The notes beneath the pieces were generated by a model. It was not told where the DNA came from. It ran no database searches and worked only from the letters and a program-made list of their open reading frames with translations. Shown piece by piece: positions 1-8,585 of a DNA stretch of 64,000 bases; the first letter of the stretch is position 1; each line of letters opens with the position of its first letter. The stretch comes from JAWRCU01 sp033542235 (GTDB taxonomy: Bacteria > Pseudomonadota > Alphaproteobacteria > Rhizobiales > Rhizobiaceae). The translations under genes were made by a program, and so were the position numbers. The stretch spans positions 124,001 through 188,000 of the forward strand of contig NZ_JAWRCU010000001.1 of the NCBI RefSeq assembly GCF_033542235.1. Direction: 5' to 3'.

Positions 1-587
1 CGCCGGACGCGCCCCTTGATCTTGTCAACATCGCGGGCGGTCCGGCGCTCGACAGCATCAACGCGCTGATCGTTCTCGCGCGCAACCACGCGTCGCTGCT
101 CCGCCGTCCGATCGCGATCCACGTCTTCGATTCTCAGCAGGAAGGCCCGGCCTTCGGCGCCCGCGCGCTTGTCGAGCTAACCGCGCCCGACGGGCCGCTG
201 CACGGGCTCGAGGTCCAATTCCAGCACCATGCTTACGACTGGAACGACACCGCCCCGCTCGCCCGCCTGCTTGCCGGCCTCGCCGCGCGAGGCGCTGTCA
301 TTGCAGCCTCATCCGAAGGCGGTCTGTTCGAATATGGCAGCGATGAAGCGGTCGTGGCCAACCTCACAGTGCTCGCACGCTCAGGCGTGCCGATCGTCGC
401 CGGCTCGGTCACGAGCTCGAGCAAGCTTCGCAAGCGGATGATCGCGCACACGAAATTCCAACTTTTTGCGCGCGGGCTGGAAGGTTTCGCGCCCCTTGCC
501 GAGCAGAGCGGCTATCACGTCGCCGAGAGCCGCACCGCGCTCATGAGCGAACAGGTGCTGCTGCGGTCGGCGGGGCCATCGAAATAG
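1..587 (+). CDS. C-terminal part of a conserved protein of unknown function (cut by window edge)
   Basis: An open frame is already running at base 3 and ends at a TAG at 585-587, giving about 194 residues. The start of the translated part has a glycine-rich loop (NIAGGPALDS), and a VFD motif follows about 30 residues later. That is the pattern of a Rossmann-like nucleotide or SAM-binding fold, so a class I methyltransferase-like protein is possible. I do not recognise the family, and the N-terminus is outside the window. The next plus-strand gene is about 120 bases downstream. Confidence 0.6.
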   Translation, partial: PDAPLDLVNIAGGPALDSINALIVLARNHASLLRRPIAIHVFDSQQEGPAFGARALVELTAPDGPLHGLEVQFQHHAYDWNDTAPLARLLAGLAARGAVIAASSEGGLFEYGSDEAVVANLTVLARSGVPIVAGSVTSSSKLRKRMIAHTKFQLFARGLEGFAPLAEQSGYHVAESRTALMSEQVLLRSAGPSK

Positions 588-706
588 TCGTTCAAACTAT
601 ACCGGTGGAGTAAGACTTCTAAGCGCCATATTCGGGCCTCATCCTGGGCGAACAATAACTGGCGCTCCTCCTTCGGAACTTGGACGTCCTTACGCGGTTT
701 AGATTT

Positions 707-970
707 ATGCGACACATAGAATTCGACAGACCAGTGAAGATCGCTCTCGGCAAGCCACGGCGGGCAAGGGCGATCAAAACGGTTATCGAGGCTTCGAACT
801 GCTTGAAAAGTCCGGATTGGCCGACGGGCCACAAACCCCTATCCCGGATCGCCGCAAAGCAGCTCGACGCAGCGCGCATAGGGCATCTGACACCCGCTGA
901 AGCTCGCGAGGCTTTCGCAGATGCCGCGCTTGAGGCCCACGTCCTGGTTCCTGCAGGGACGAAGCACTGA
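707..970 (+). CDS. DUF982 domain protein
   Basis: The 87-residue product begins MRHIEFDRPVKIALG and contains WPTGHKPLSRIAAKQLDAAR followed by an AREAFADAALEA helix. This order (FDRPV strand, W-P, then a small alanine-rich helix) is that of the DUF982 family, which is strongly amplified in rhizobia and has no assigned function. The ATG at 707 is preferred because family members begin just before the F-D-R/K-P-V strand. An in-frame TTG at 680 is the alternative. No clear ribosome binding site is visible. Confidence 0.6.
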   Translation: MRHIEFDRPVKIALGKPRRARAIKTVIEASNCLKSPDWPTGHKPLSRIAAKQLDAARIGHLTPAEAREAFADAALEAHVLVPAGTKH

Positions 971-1076
971 AATCAGGCAATGTCCCCACCGATAAGCGTC
1001 ATGGTGCTGCAGCAGCTTGCCGGAACACTGCTCCGTCGTAACAGTTAATCTGTGCCGGCACGTTCCCGGCGCGGCC

Positions 1077-1289
1077 TCATCCGGCTTTCGAAGCCACCTT
1101 CTTCTTCGGGGCCGCCTTGCTTTGGCCTGCCTTACCGAATGTCTTTGCATCCTTCGTTCGAGCGGCGCTTGCCGGGTTTGCGCTGCTCTTGCGCTTCCCC
1201 GCCGTCGAGTGTTTCACCTGCGCGCGGCTTTTGCTCGGTTCCGACGTCTTTTTCGGAGTCCGCGAGAACAGACGCGTGAGAAAGCCCAT
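1077..1289 (-). CDS. Small lysine/alanine-rich basic protein
   Basis: The 70-residue product starts MGFLTRLFSR and is then dominated by K, S, A and R (for example PKKKVASKAG at the C-terminus), as in small nucleic-acid-binding or histone-H1-like tails. A GGAGG lies 5 bases before the ATG, which decides this start over longer in-frame extensions. An EcfG-type promoter lies directly upstream, so it is probably a general stress response gene. The function is unknown. The amphipathic N-terminal ten residues could associate with a membrane. Confidence 0.6.
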   Translation of the reverse strand: MGFLTRLFSRTPKKTSEPSKSRAQVKHSTAGKRKSSANPASAARTKDAKTFGKAGQSKAAPKKKVASKAG

Positions 1290-1319
1290 GTCATCCTCCA
1301 TCCGATGTGTCGCGATCAC

Positions 1320-1345
1320 AACGAGCTTGGCAGAGGTGGGGTTCC
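1320..1345 (-). promoter_or_regulatory. EcfG-type general stress promoter
   Basis: Read on the minus strand the site is GGAAC, a 17-base spacer, then CGTT. This matches the alphaproteobacterial sigma-EcfG consensus exactly. The -10 element is 31 bases from the start codon of the basic protein at 1289. Confidence 0.6.
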
Positions 1346-1518
1346 TCTCTCGGGCGCAGGTCCAAAAGGCGATATAGGGACGTCGTCGTTCCGATCGCCA
1401 ATTCCCGCAGCTGAATTTCGAGGCGCTTGGTAGTCTCGCCCATGGCCGCTCAGAGGCCGCCTTCGGAGCTGCCACGGCGGGTTTCCTCTGACTGGTGTTC
1501 AACGCAGGCTGGCGCGCA

Positions 1519-1809
1519 CTATCGGGGCCGGCGAAGTTGTTGACGTCCACTTACCCTCCCCTCACGGGGCGGCCACTTTATCACTTTCCCTTCTGCTTCC
1601 AGTCGCCGCCACTCGAGTTGATACTTCCGCCATTCACGTCGCTGCTCTCTGGTGAGAAGCTTGACGCGATGGCGCCAGCTCTTCCCTATCAGGATTCTTT
1701 CGGCCACGGACAGGCCGCCATACCATCGCGGCTGTTCCGGCAGCGGATCGGAACTATCGACCGCTGCGGGAGAGGAGCTTTCCTTTCTGGTCTGGGAAGT
1801 GTCCTGCAT
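1519..1809 (-). CDS. Hypothetical protein, basic helical C-terminus
   Basis: About 96 residues from the ATG at 1809 (MQDTSQTRKES). A proline-rich start is followed by WYGGLSVAERILIGKSWRHR and a long charged helix (REQRREWRKYQLEWRRLEAEG). The composition is sensible for a soluble protein and the opposite-strand frame is not, but there is no strong ribosome binding site and I do not recognise the family. An in-frame start at 1848 would add 13 residues. Confidence 0.35.
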   Translation of the reverse strand: MQDTSQTRKESSSPAAVDSSDPLPEQPRWYGGLSVAERILIGKSWRHRVKLLTREQRREWRKYQLEWRRLEAEGKVIKWPPREGRVSGRQQLRRPR

Positions 1810-1907
1810 GACCAACACCCGTTTTGGTTGAATGCAAACTATACACATTCGGCGGCCGACTGACGAGCCTTTCAGCGGCTCACCAAAGATGTAAGCGATA
1901 GTTCGCC

Positions 1908-3167
1908 TTATAAGTTCATAATCTTCCTTGGAGCACTTTTCGGCCGTGGATCGCCCAGTTGGCTGGCAAGGTATCCGAGCAGCCCGACCGGAGCCATGGC
2001 CGCAGCAATGCTGTTGAACTGCAGCAGATTCTTGAACTCCGGATGAGTGTTGACTGCCTCCCTGATCTCCCGGGCGAGATCGGGAAACCGGTTCTTGAAG
2101 TAGCTCGGGCTTAAGGCGTAAGCGCGAAAAGCATCCGCCCAGAGTTCGCGATCCCTGCTCTGGCCGATATATCCGTATTGCTTCGGCGAAATAAGGTTCT
2201 CATTCCGGATCTCGCCATCGATACCCGTGCTGTAGTTCCGGTGCAGCTCCGGCCTACGATTGTAGGTTGGCAGGCCTTTGCGGCCTTTCGCCGTAATCTC
2301 GACGACATGGCCGAACTCATGCGCTTTGGTCTCCAGGAGTTCATCGGCTGGTAGCCTTGGATCAACGACTACTTGTGTCGGCTTGCCTGTCTTGTCCAAC
2401 TTCACGAAGCCCGTTTCACCTTTGGCCAGATCCTTCGGATCGTATTCAATCTCCTTGCCCATTATCTTCTTTGTGATTTCGTCGATCGCCTCCTCCGGCA
2501 GAGGCACGTCTTCGCCGCCCGCAACCCGCCGGCCAACCACGTATTCCGCATCCGCATTGAAAGGGCGCCCATCGAGATCGTAGAGGAGCTTTCCTTTCTC
2601 ATCCGCAGGTACGACTCCCGGGTAGTCATCTTTGAATAGCCTGGTTTCCTTGGGAAAAGGGCTGATCGCAGACCGATTGTTCCTGAGATTTGCCAGCCGT
2701 TGGCCGGCGAGCTTCGCAGCTATCTTCTCACCAGCCTCCCCTGCTATCTTTCCCACAGCCTTCCCGGGAAGAAGCTCAGGCTGAAGGAGAAGCGGCGCCC
2801 ATTCCGCGACGGCTTTGGTCGTGCGGCCCAAATCCGTCGTCGGCTGATAGGTAGGGCCAAGGTAGCGCGTCGTCAGTTCATTGATCTCATCGCTCGTCGG
2901 CGGCCTAAAGCTACTTAGCCGGTCTCCGACCTTTTCGAGCAAAGGCTTTGGAACACCCAGCTTCTCGGCCGCCCATGAGGTCAGGTACCCTCCAAGCAAA
3001 CTAAGGTCACCTGGCATCCCGACGGTTTGTTCTGCCGCAGTACGTACTCCTGCCCCGGCCGACTTGCCGAGATCGGTCGCCGCCTCCCCAAGCCCTCGAA
3101 GATCATTCTCCGCCTGGCCCTTCAAAAGGCCATAAAGATACTCACGGCCGAATAGACCGTCGAACAT
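1908..3167 (-). CDS. Phage-associated protein with HExxH metallopeptidase-like motif
   Basis: 419 residues. The N-terminal 150 residues are alanine/glycine-rich and helical (GEAATDLGKSAGAGV), as in phage injection or internal virion proteins. Near residue 290 is KAHEFGHVVE, an HEFGH zinc-binding motif, followed about 60 residues later by RELWADAFRAY, whose acidic residues could supply the third ligand. This resembles metallopeptidase modules carried on phage structural or effector proteins. It is the last gene of a minus-strand block after the terminase genes and is separated from them by about 240 bases. Family membership and proteolytic activity are inference. Confidence 0.6.
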   Translation of the reverse strand: MFDGLFGREYLYGLLKGQAENDLRGLGEAATDLGKSAGAGVRTAAEQTVGMPGDLSLLGGYLTSWAAEKLGVPKPLLEKVGDRLSSFRPPTSDEINELTTRYLGPTYQPTTDLGRTTKAVAEWAPLLLQPELLPGKAVGKIAGEAGEKIAAKLAGQRLANLRNNRSAISPFPKETRLFKDDYPGVVPADEKGKLLYDLDGRPFNADAEYVVGRRVAGGEDVPLPEEAIDEITKKIMGKEIEYDPKDLAKGETGFVKLDKTGKPTQVVVDPRLPADELLETKAHEFGHVVEITAKGRKGLPTYNRRPELHRNYSTGIDGEIRNENLISPKQYGYIGQSRDRELWADAFRAYALSPSYFKNRFPDLAREIREAVNTHPEFKNLLQFNSIAAAMAPVGLLGYLASQLGDPRPKSAPRKIMNL

Positions 3168-3405
3168 GCTGTCCTCCTTGGTTTGGTGCGTCGGCGCCGG
3201 GTCGATATCTCTGCCGCGCTCCGGCTCCCTCGGGAGCGAGATTGCGCCTTGACCGATGGGATATGCGGGTCAGTTCGCCGTCTTGCCGGCTTCGGAGATT
3301 GGCTGAAGCGCAAACTCGAAGCTGGAGATCGGCAGCACGCACGCAAACAAAGGGCCAGGAAATGCCCTTGACGCACACAACTCCCCCTACTGCCCTACTG
3401 CGTGC

Positions 3406-4833
3406 TCACCCCATCCACGCCCCCTGCCCGAACGCGGTCTGCCGCTTGGGCTTCGGTTTCGTGCGCGCGTGGCGCAACATCATGTAGGCGTAGCGGGATG
3501 CGCTGAGCACGTCGTCGTTGAGCTTCACGATTACGCCGTCCTTGCGGTGGTAGGTGCGCCGCTCCTCCAGCCAGAAGCCGCAAGTCTTGAACACCTTCCA
3601 GCGCCCGGTCTGCATGCGGTCGAGCATGTCGATGACGCCGGCCTCGACGCCGACGCCGCCATCCTCGAAGGTCGCCTTCTCGGGCAGCATGGCGAGGCCC
3701 TGGGCGACATAGAGCTCCTTGTATTCGGCGCCGGACGGATCCTTGTCGCGCCTCAACCCGTCATGCGGCCACGCCCACGGCAGCCACGCCGCCCATGGCT
3801 TCAGCGCCGCCGCATGCACGACAGGCGTCGCCTGGCTTTTGCGATATTCGGCCGTGACATAGACCACGTCATTATCGCGGTCATGCGCAAGCTTCACCGC
3901 GCCGAAAGGATGGTCGTAGCCGAAGTCCATCCCGCCGATCTGGGCCCAATGCTCGGGAATGGCGAAGGGCTCCACGACGATCTCATCCTCTGCGACCGGA
4001 AAGATCAAGCCGGAGCCAAGCGTGGGAAGGCCTTTGGCCCGCGCCTCGCGCTCATGCGGCTGGTAGGAGGCAATGATCTTCGCCCGCTCGTCCGGCGAAT
4101 AGTGCTCGGCATCGTCGATCGTCATGCGCGTGACGTGGCGATGCTGAGCCGCGGGATCGTCGGTTGCCGGCATCAGGAAACGGCGCACCACCTCCGACAT
4201 GCCGAGAAGCGGGGTAAAGGTCTGCTGCGCGAACTGCCCGCGCTGCCCGTTATTCGTGCGCGTCAGGCCCTCGCTATAGATATCGGCCGGCGGCTCCTCG
4301 TCGAACCACACGCCGTCGACGGTCGGTCCCTGCCATTTCTCGCGGCCCTTCTCATAGGCCTTGAAGGCAAGGATGCTCTCGCCGGCCTGCAGATCGCCGC
4401 CGCCGCCCCAACGCACGACGACGCTGTCGAGCATGTTCGCCACGCCGCTCGCTCGCGTGCGGTCCTTGATGCAGTCGGCGGGAACAAAGCCTGTGCCCCA
4501 TTCCTCCTCTATTGCGGGTGGACCGATCAGGATGCGCTGCGGGTTGTCGCGCGTGCTCTCGCGCGTCACCGAGCCGGCCCATAGGACCACCGGCTTGTCG
4601 AAGGTCGCCCCGTCCCACCAGTCCGGATAGCGACCGGTAAGGTGCATCGCCCATTCCGCGCCGCCGGCAACTGTCTTGCCGAGCTGATTGCCGGCCATGA
4701 ACAGGCGCTCGCTAAACGTCGCGCCTGCCTGGTGGAACTCTCTCTGCCTCATATAGGGCCGATAGAATTTGAGCCTGTTAGCGCGCTGCCGGCGCTCGGC
4801 TTCGGCCTGAAGCGCGGCCATTTCCTTCAGCAT
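3406..4833 (-). CDS. Phage terminase large subunit
   Basis: This is the DNA-packaging motor of a tailed phage. From the ATG at 4833 the product is about 475 residues. A Walker A motif (AGNQLGKT, residues 47-54) is followed by a Walker B motif (VDGVWFDEEPP), and the C-terminal half has GGMDFGYDHP, the first acidic residue of the RNase H-like nuclease domain. Its length is normal for the family. In-frame starts at 4902 (MSSLSNGS) and 4821 are possible, and all overlap the end of the small-subunit gene. No portal, capsid or tail genes are near, so the block is a fragment. Confidence 0.85.
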   Translation of the reverse strand: MLKEMAALQAEAERRQRANRLKFYRPYMRQREFHQAGATFSERLFMAGNQLGKTVAGGAEWAMHLTGRYPDWWDGATFDKPVVLWAGSVTRESTRDNPQRILIGPPAIEEEWGTGFVPADCIKDRTRASGVANMLDSVVVRWGGGGDLQAGESILAFKAYEKGREKWQGPTVDGVWFDEEPPADIYSEGLTRTNNGQRGQFAQQTFTPLLGMSEVVRRFLMPATDDPAAQHRHVTRMTIDDAEHYSPDERAKIIASYQPHEREARAKGLPTLGSGLIFPVAEDEIVVEPFAIPEHWAQIGGMDFGYDHPFGAVKLAHDRDNDVVYVTAEYRKSQATPVVHAAALKPWAAWLPWAWPHDGLRRDKDPSGAEYKELYVAQGLAMLPEKATFEDGGVGVEAGVIDMLDRMQTGRWKVFKTCGFWLEERRTYHRKDGVIVKLNDDVLSASRYAYMMLRHARTKPKPKRQTAFGQGAWMG

Positions 4834-5188
4834 TGTCGAGAGCGTCGAGGAAGGGTCGGATGGCGGCATCGAGCTTGCGGATCCGTTCGACAAGCTGCTC
4901 ATCCGTCATCTGCTCGATCGGGTTGAAGTTGACATTGAGATCGCGCGGCAACAGCGACGTGACCATCTTCACGAAATCCTGCGGCCGCTCGTCGATCATG
5001 CGCTGGATAGCGGCCGGTCCCTGGCCTTCCCAGGCGGCAAGCACATCTTCAAGAAATGCTTCGCCAAGCTCGCTGCGCGCGCCCGTGGCTCGGGCGCCAA
5101 TGGCCCGCCCGGAATTGCCTGGCTTGATGACATCTAAGGGCGGATGGCCCGGGCCGCTCTCGTCCCCATCATCTTCGGAAGCACTCAT
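4778..5188 (-). CDS. Probable phage terminase small subunit / DUF5681-like protein
   Basis: About 136 residues beginning MSASEDDGDESG. The core reads GARATGARSELGEAFLEDVL, then RMIDERPQDFVKMVTSLLP, the pattern of DUF5681-type small proteins encoded just before terminase large subunits. It overlaps the large-subunit gene, as expected for translationally coupled packaging genes. DNA-recognition by the small subunit is known for the family but is not shown by a visible helix-turn-helix here. An alternative start lies at 5200. Confidence 0.6.
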   Translation of the reverse strand: MSASEDDGDESGPGHPPLDVIKPGNSGRAIGARATGARSELGEAFLEDVLAAWEGQGPAAIQRMIDERPQDFVKMVTSLLPRDLNVNFNPIEQMTDEQLVERIRKLDAAIRPFLDALDNAEGNGRASGRSRAPAAR

Positions 5189-5326
5189 CCGGCCACGCAC
5201 TCGATTGTAAAAGAAAATGTAGCAGCGAGAGGCGCCGACGCTGACGCCCGCTCTCGTGAACGACGGAGAGCGGGTAAGTGTGAGGGGCAGCGATCGCGCC
5301 TGGCGATTACAATAACGCTCCAGTAA

Positions 5327-5410
5327 TCACCCTCTGAACGGCGCAAAGCAGTAGATCGTCACCCACAGCACATGTGCGGCGATGAAGCCGAGAATGAAAC
5401 CGACAATCAT
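5327..5410 (-). CDS. 27-residue single-pass membrane peptide
   Basis: The product MIVGFILGFIAAHVLWVTIY plus CFAPFRG is almost entirely one transmembrane helix. A GAGGGAG ribosome binding site lies 8 bases before the ATG at 5410. A longer in-frame extension has no binding site and a composition unlike protein. It sits upstream of the packaging genes and on the same strand. It could be a phage-linked membrane peptide or a stand-alone small protein. Confidence 0.45.
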   Translation of the reverse strand: MIVGFILGFIAAHVLWVTIYCFAPFRG

Positions 5411-5700
5411 GCGAGGCGCTCCCTCTGCCAATCTCCGACGTCTGCGATTTGCCGCAAACTGAATGCAAGGCTCCCCTTCTCCCCCTGCGTGGGCTTTGCA
5501 TGGAGGGCGTAGGCCGGTGAGGTGGGCGGATGGACCGTTTTTTGAAGGCCGCCTGGGCACTGTTCGGCCGCTGGGCGGGGACTGCCGAGGGGTGCGCGAC
5601 GGAGTGCAACGCTCCCGAAACAGGTGACGCCACGTTTCAACAGCCATCGCCAGCACGATCCGCGCCCGGCCACGCTGTCTCGCCGCCTCTCCAACGACCT

Positions 5701-5757
5701 ACAATTCTAGAGGATAATTTTCCTATGCCACTTTCGGTTACCGAATGCAAGAGCTTT
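5701..5757 (+). repeat. Short interspersed element, copy 1
   Basis: About 48 of the first 53 bases match copy 2, which is exactly 351 bases downstream. It contains a GAGG, the near-palindrome AGGATAATTTTCCT, an ATG at 5725, and a stem TTCGG-TTA-CCGAA at 5733-5745. The frame from the ATG reads MPLSVTECKSF. Confidence 0.65.
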
Positions 5758-6051
5758 TTGCGCACCGAAGCGAATTTTCAAATTTTCGGTGGCGGGTCGC
5801 CCCAGAGGTGGGGGGTCCGTGGGAACCTTCCGCAGATGGCCAAACCCGTTGGTCGACCATCGGGCAACGATAGATGGCGAGAGCGGCGTCAAACTCATCA
5901 GTGGACGACACGTCCGAGTCACCGCCTTAGGCAGCGCCTCCGCATGGTCCGGATGCCCCCAGCCGGTATGACGAACAGCCGGCGCCCGGTTGCATCGACG
6001 GGCATAACGCCTTTTAGCGCTCGGCTTCGCTCCGCCGCCGCGTCGATGTTT

Positions 6052-6108
6052 ACAATTCTGGAGGATAATTTTCCTATGCCAAATCCGGTTACCGGATGCA
6101 AGAGTTTT
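6052..6108 (+). repeat. Short interspersed element, copy 2
   Basis: Second copy of the element at 5701, with the same GGAGG, AGGATAATTTTCCT and ATG (6076). The stem is ATCCGG-TTA-CCGGAT at 6083-6097. A T-A pair of copy 1 is replaced by a C-G pair here, so pairing is kept while sequence changes. The frame from the ATG reads MPNPVTGCKSF. Confidence 0.65.
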
Positions 6109-6634
6109 GTTTGCCAGGTCGAACCGAATTTGTCCCTTCGCAAATTGAGCCCGTTGACGACCTTCACTAACGGGGTCGGACGGCGGATTTGCGCCAGTTT
6201 GCGACCTCGCGCCAACAATCGGTGAAGGTCGCCTTTGGGGAGTAAGAAGCGGACACTGCGTTGCCAGGGCCTTGTCTTAGGGGGCGAACGGCCGTTGGTT
6301 GGCATTACAGCTAGACTTGGGTCCGACCGCGATTGCTCATCCAAGGCGCGTTCGACGGTGATAACAGTAACGTACTTCAACCCCTGCACTTTCATCGCAT
6401 GGCATGAAGAGGATTGCCTCCCGCCAATCGCGGCCGCTCTAGTACCCAACATTGCGGGAGCGTGAGTCAATGGCGTTGCACGCTCTTCCTGAGTTCCCAG
6501 GACGAAGGTCTGGAACTGCCGATGTTCCGTGCTCCAATGATTCCAGGTACTAGTGTCGTTTTGATTTCGAAGTTCGCCCAGAACCTGATATCAAAGTCAG
6601 GCGAACGTCGAAATCATGGCACCGGGAGTTTGCG

Positions 6635-7285
6635 ATGATCAAACGGAGGCTGGCGGTCAGCGTTTTATCTTTCGCAATATACTTGCCGATTTCGGAGCAA
6701 GTTCTTGCTGACGATGCGATGCTGACGGGTTTTCCCTCGATCGTGCTTTCGGGGGGATTGGCAAGGGTAAAGACCTACCCGATGCGCCAGCCATTCGACA
6801 GCACCTTGAAGACCGACATTCTGGATGTTTCTCTCGAGAAGACGACCCTCGATGATGTCGTCAAGGCGTTTGGCGGCAAAATACGCACGCGCGGCGACAA
6901 GGCAGCATCGGTCAGCTGGGTTTGCTACGAAGTCGAGATAGGCAACCACTACACTCGTGAATGGTTCATCGCTGATGGAGGTACAGGCGAAGGAAAGCAC
7001 ATCCTGACCACGTTGGCGGGAGAGGAGAGTGACGATGCGATGTCGGGATGCGAGATTGGCCCGAAGGAACTGATGAATGTGAAACTGCCTGTTCCCGCTC
7101 TCGACAAAAGCAACAAGGACCTCGAGGCGGCTTTCGGGGTAGCGGTCTCAAACGGTATTATTCGTTACGCTCATGCCGGCCGCTCGGATCAGGATGGGAG
7201 GGCGAAATTGCAGTTCTTGGTTTATCGTCTCAAGGAAGGCCACATCACCGGCATCGCGCTAGTCCAGCGAACGTCTTCACGTTGA
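6635..7285 (+). CDS. Secreted or periplasmic protein of unknown function
   Basis: 216 residues. The N-terminus MIKRRLAVSVLSFAIYLPIS followed by EQVLADD is a standard Sec signal peptide. The mature part has two cysteines (SWVCYEVEIG and MSGCEIG) that could form a disulfide, and a compact alpha/beta composition. The pattern DILDVSLEKTTLDDVVKAFG resembles a small repeat-type fold for lipid or metal handling, but I do not recognise a family. It stands alone, with no neighbour within 300 bases on either side. Confidence 0.55.
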   Translation: MIKRRLAVSVLSFAIYLPISEQVLADDAMLTGFPSIVLSGGLARVKTYPMRQPFDSTLKTDILDVSLEKTTLDDVVKAFGGKIRTRGDKAASVSWVCYEVEIGNHYTREWFIADGGTGEGKHILTTLAGEESDDAMSGCEIGPKELMNVKLPVPALDKSNKDLEAAFGVAVSNGIIRYAHAGRSDQDGRAKLQFLVYRLKEGHITGIALVQRTSSR

Positions 7286-7605
7286 CGGACAGCAAAGAGT
7301 GAACCTTGCAGGGCTGAATGGCCTCTGTTGAGACTGGTTTTACACCCCCTCGGGCCAGAAATGGTTCCCGTGGTTCCGCGTGTAAGACCCGGAGAAGGCG
7401 ATTTCCGGCAAGAGTTGGAAGTTGGCGGATATCGACAAGGTAGAGTAACGTTAGGCCGCCGATGCCGGGCGGTGGATCAGCGCAGAAGACCGGGCATTGT
7501 TGGAGGTCAGGTAACCAAACTCTGTGCGGACCTTGCAGCCGTAACAGCCGAAGGTCTGCAATGGGTCACAGAGCGCCGCTTCCTACGGCGACGGTCTGCA
7601 GTTCT
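7286..7605. other. Intergenic stretch, nothing recognised
   Basis: 320 bases between the secreted protein and the recombinase. No coding frame, strong hairpin or repeat was seen. Confidence 0.4.
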
Positions 7606-8190
7606 CTACAATTCAACCTGTTCCGAGATTGCCAACGCATCGTCGACTTCGATGCCGAGGTAACGGACGGTGCTCTCCAGCTTGGTGTGACCGAGTAGAA
7701 GCTGCACGGCGCGGATGTTCCCGGTCTTCTTATAGATCTGCGACACTTTGCTGCGTCTCATCGAATGCGTGCCATAACGCTTTGGGTCGAGCCCGATGCT
7801 GGCAACCCATTTGTCAACAATCCTTCCGTACTGTCGTGTCGACAGATGCGGTTTCGCCCGCACGCGGCTAGGGAAAAGATAGTTTCGCTCGGTGAGATGT
7901 CGTCGCGCAATCCAGGCACCGACTGCGACTCTGGTCTGTTCCGTGATCTCGAACTGCACTGGTCGCCCAGTCTTGCGTTGAATGATGACCGCGCGATCAC
8001 GAACGATGCCGGAGAGCCCAACAGTGACGGCGACCAAGTCGCAACCACGAAGCTTACTGTCGATCGCGAGATCGAAAAGTGCCAAGTCCCTTGCTGCGCC
8101 AGACACCTGCAGCCGTGTTCGAATGCTCCAGACCTCGTGCGGCTTGAGCGGAGGCTTCTGACCACCGATATGGCTTCTGTTCCAGGGCAT
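7606..8190 (-). CDS. Small phage-type tyrosine recombinase/integrase
   Basis: 194 residues. All the expected catalytic positions are visible: R48 (SKLRGCD), H142-xx-R145 (THSMRRSK), H168 (LLGHTKLEST) and the nucleophile Y177 (VRYLGIE). It belongs to a short integrase family lacking the large N-terminal arm-binding domain and common in alphaproteobacterial accessory DNA. The ATG at 8190 (MPWNRSHIGG) has a GGAG 7 bases upstream and matches family starts. A 12-residue extension to 8226 is not needed. It is isolated from the terminase block, and no attachment repeats were found by eye. Confidence 0.85.
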   Translation of the reverse strand: MPWNRSHIGGQKPPLKPHEVWSIRTRLQVSGAARDLALFDLAIDSKLRGCDLVAVTVGLSGIVRDRAVIIQRKTGRPVQFEITEQTRVAVGAWIARRHLTERNYLFPSRVRAKPHLSTRQYGRIVDKWVASIGLDPKRYGTHSMRRSKVSQIYKKTGNIRAVQLLLGHTKLESTVRYLGIEVDDALAISEQVEL

Positions 8191-8585
8191 GGTTTTTCTC
8201 CATGCCGCCCTCCGCAGCCGCAGCACTCCTATGAGCCACTGAACTCTAGCCCTGGTCTTGGAGTACCCCTGAAGGATTCGCCATCAATGGGTACCGACTT
8301 GGAACGACATTGATATCAGGGCCTCAACAAGGGACGCGCTCGCGCCACTTCTCGACATTCGTGCCATCGGTCAGGAAGGTGGCTCATTAAGCCCCAGGCG
8401 GTCATTCCGCACTACCTAGGCGTTGACACAGCCAATCGCACTTTCTATCTGAGGCCAAAGGCGTGTGCTGCGTGCGCCCGGGGTTTGCCCCGAATACGGA
8501 GAACGAGACCAACCGTTTTCCGCAGGGACCGCAGCCTTTGTCGATTAGCAAATCTCATCCGTCACGTGGCCGCCGTCCGTCCTCG

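Larger units (their letters stand above)
5411..6634. other. Long stretch without a convincing gene
   Basis: About 1.2 kb. Open frames here have arginine/proline-rich shadow composition and no ribosome binding sites. The only structured signals are the two repeat copies at 5701 and 6052. The segment probably holds decayed or intergenic accessory DNA. Confidence 0.4.

Noticed and set aside
3469..4584. 371-codon plus-strand frame over the terminase gene
   Set aside because: Antisense shadow of the terminase large subunit, which has clear Walker motifs.
5530..6225. 231-codon frame joining both repeat copies
   Set aside because: The two repeats are in the same frame only because they are 351 bases apart. 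The stretch between them is not protein-like and no binding site is present.
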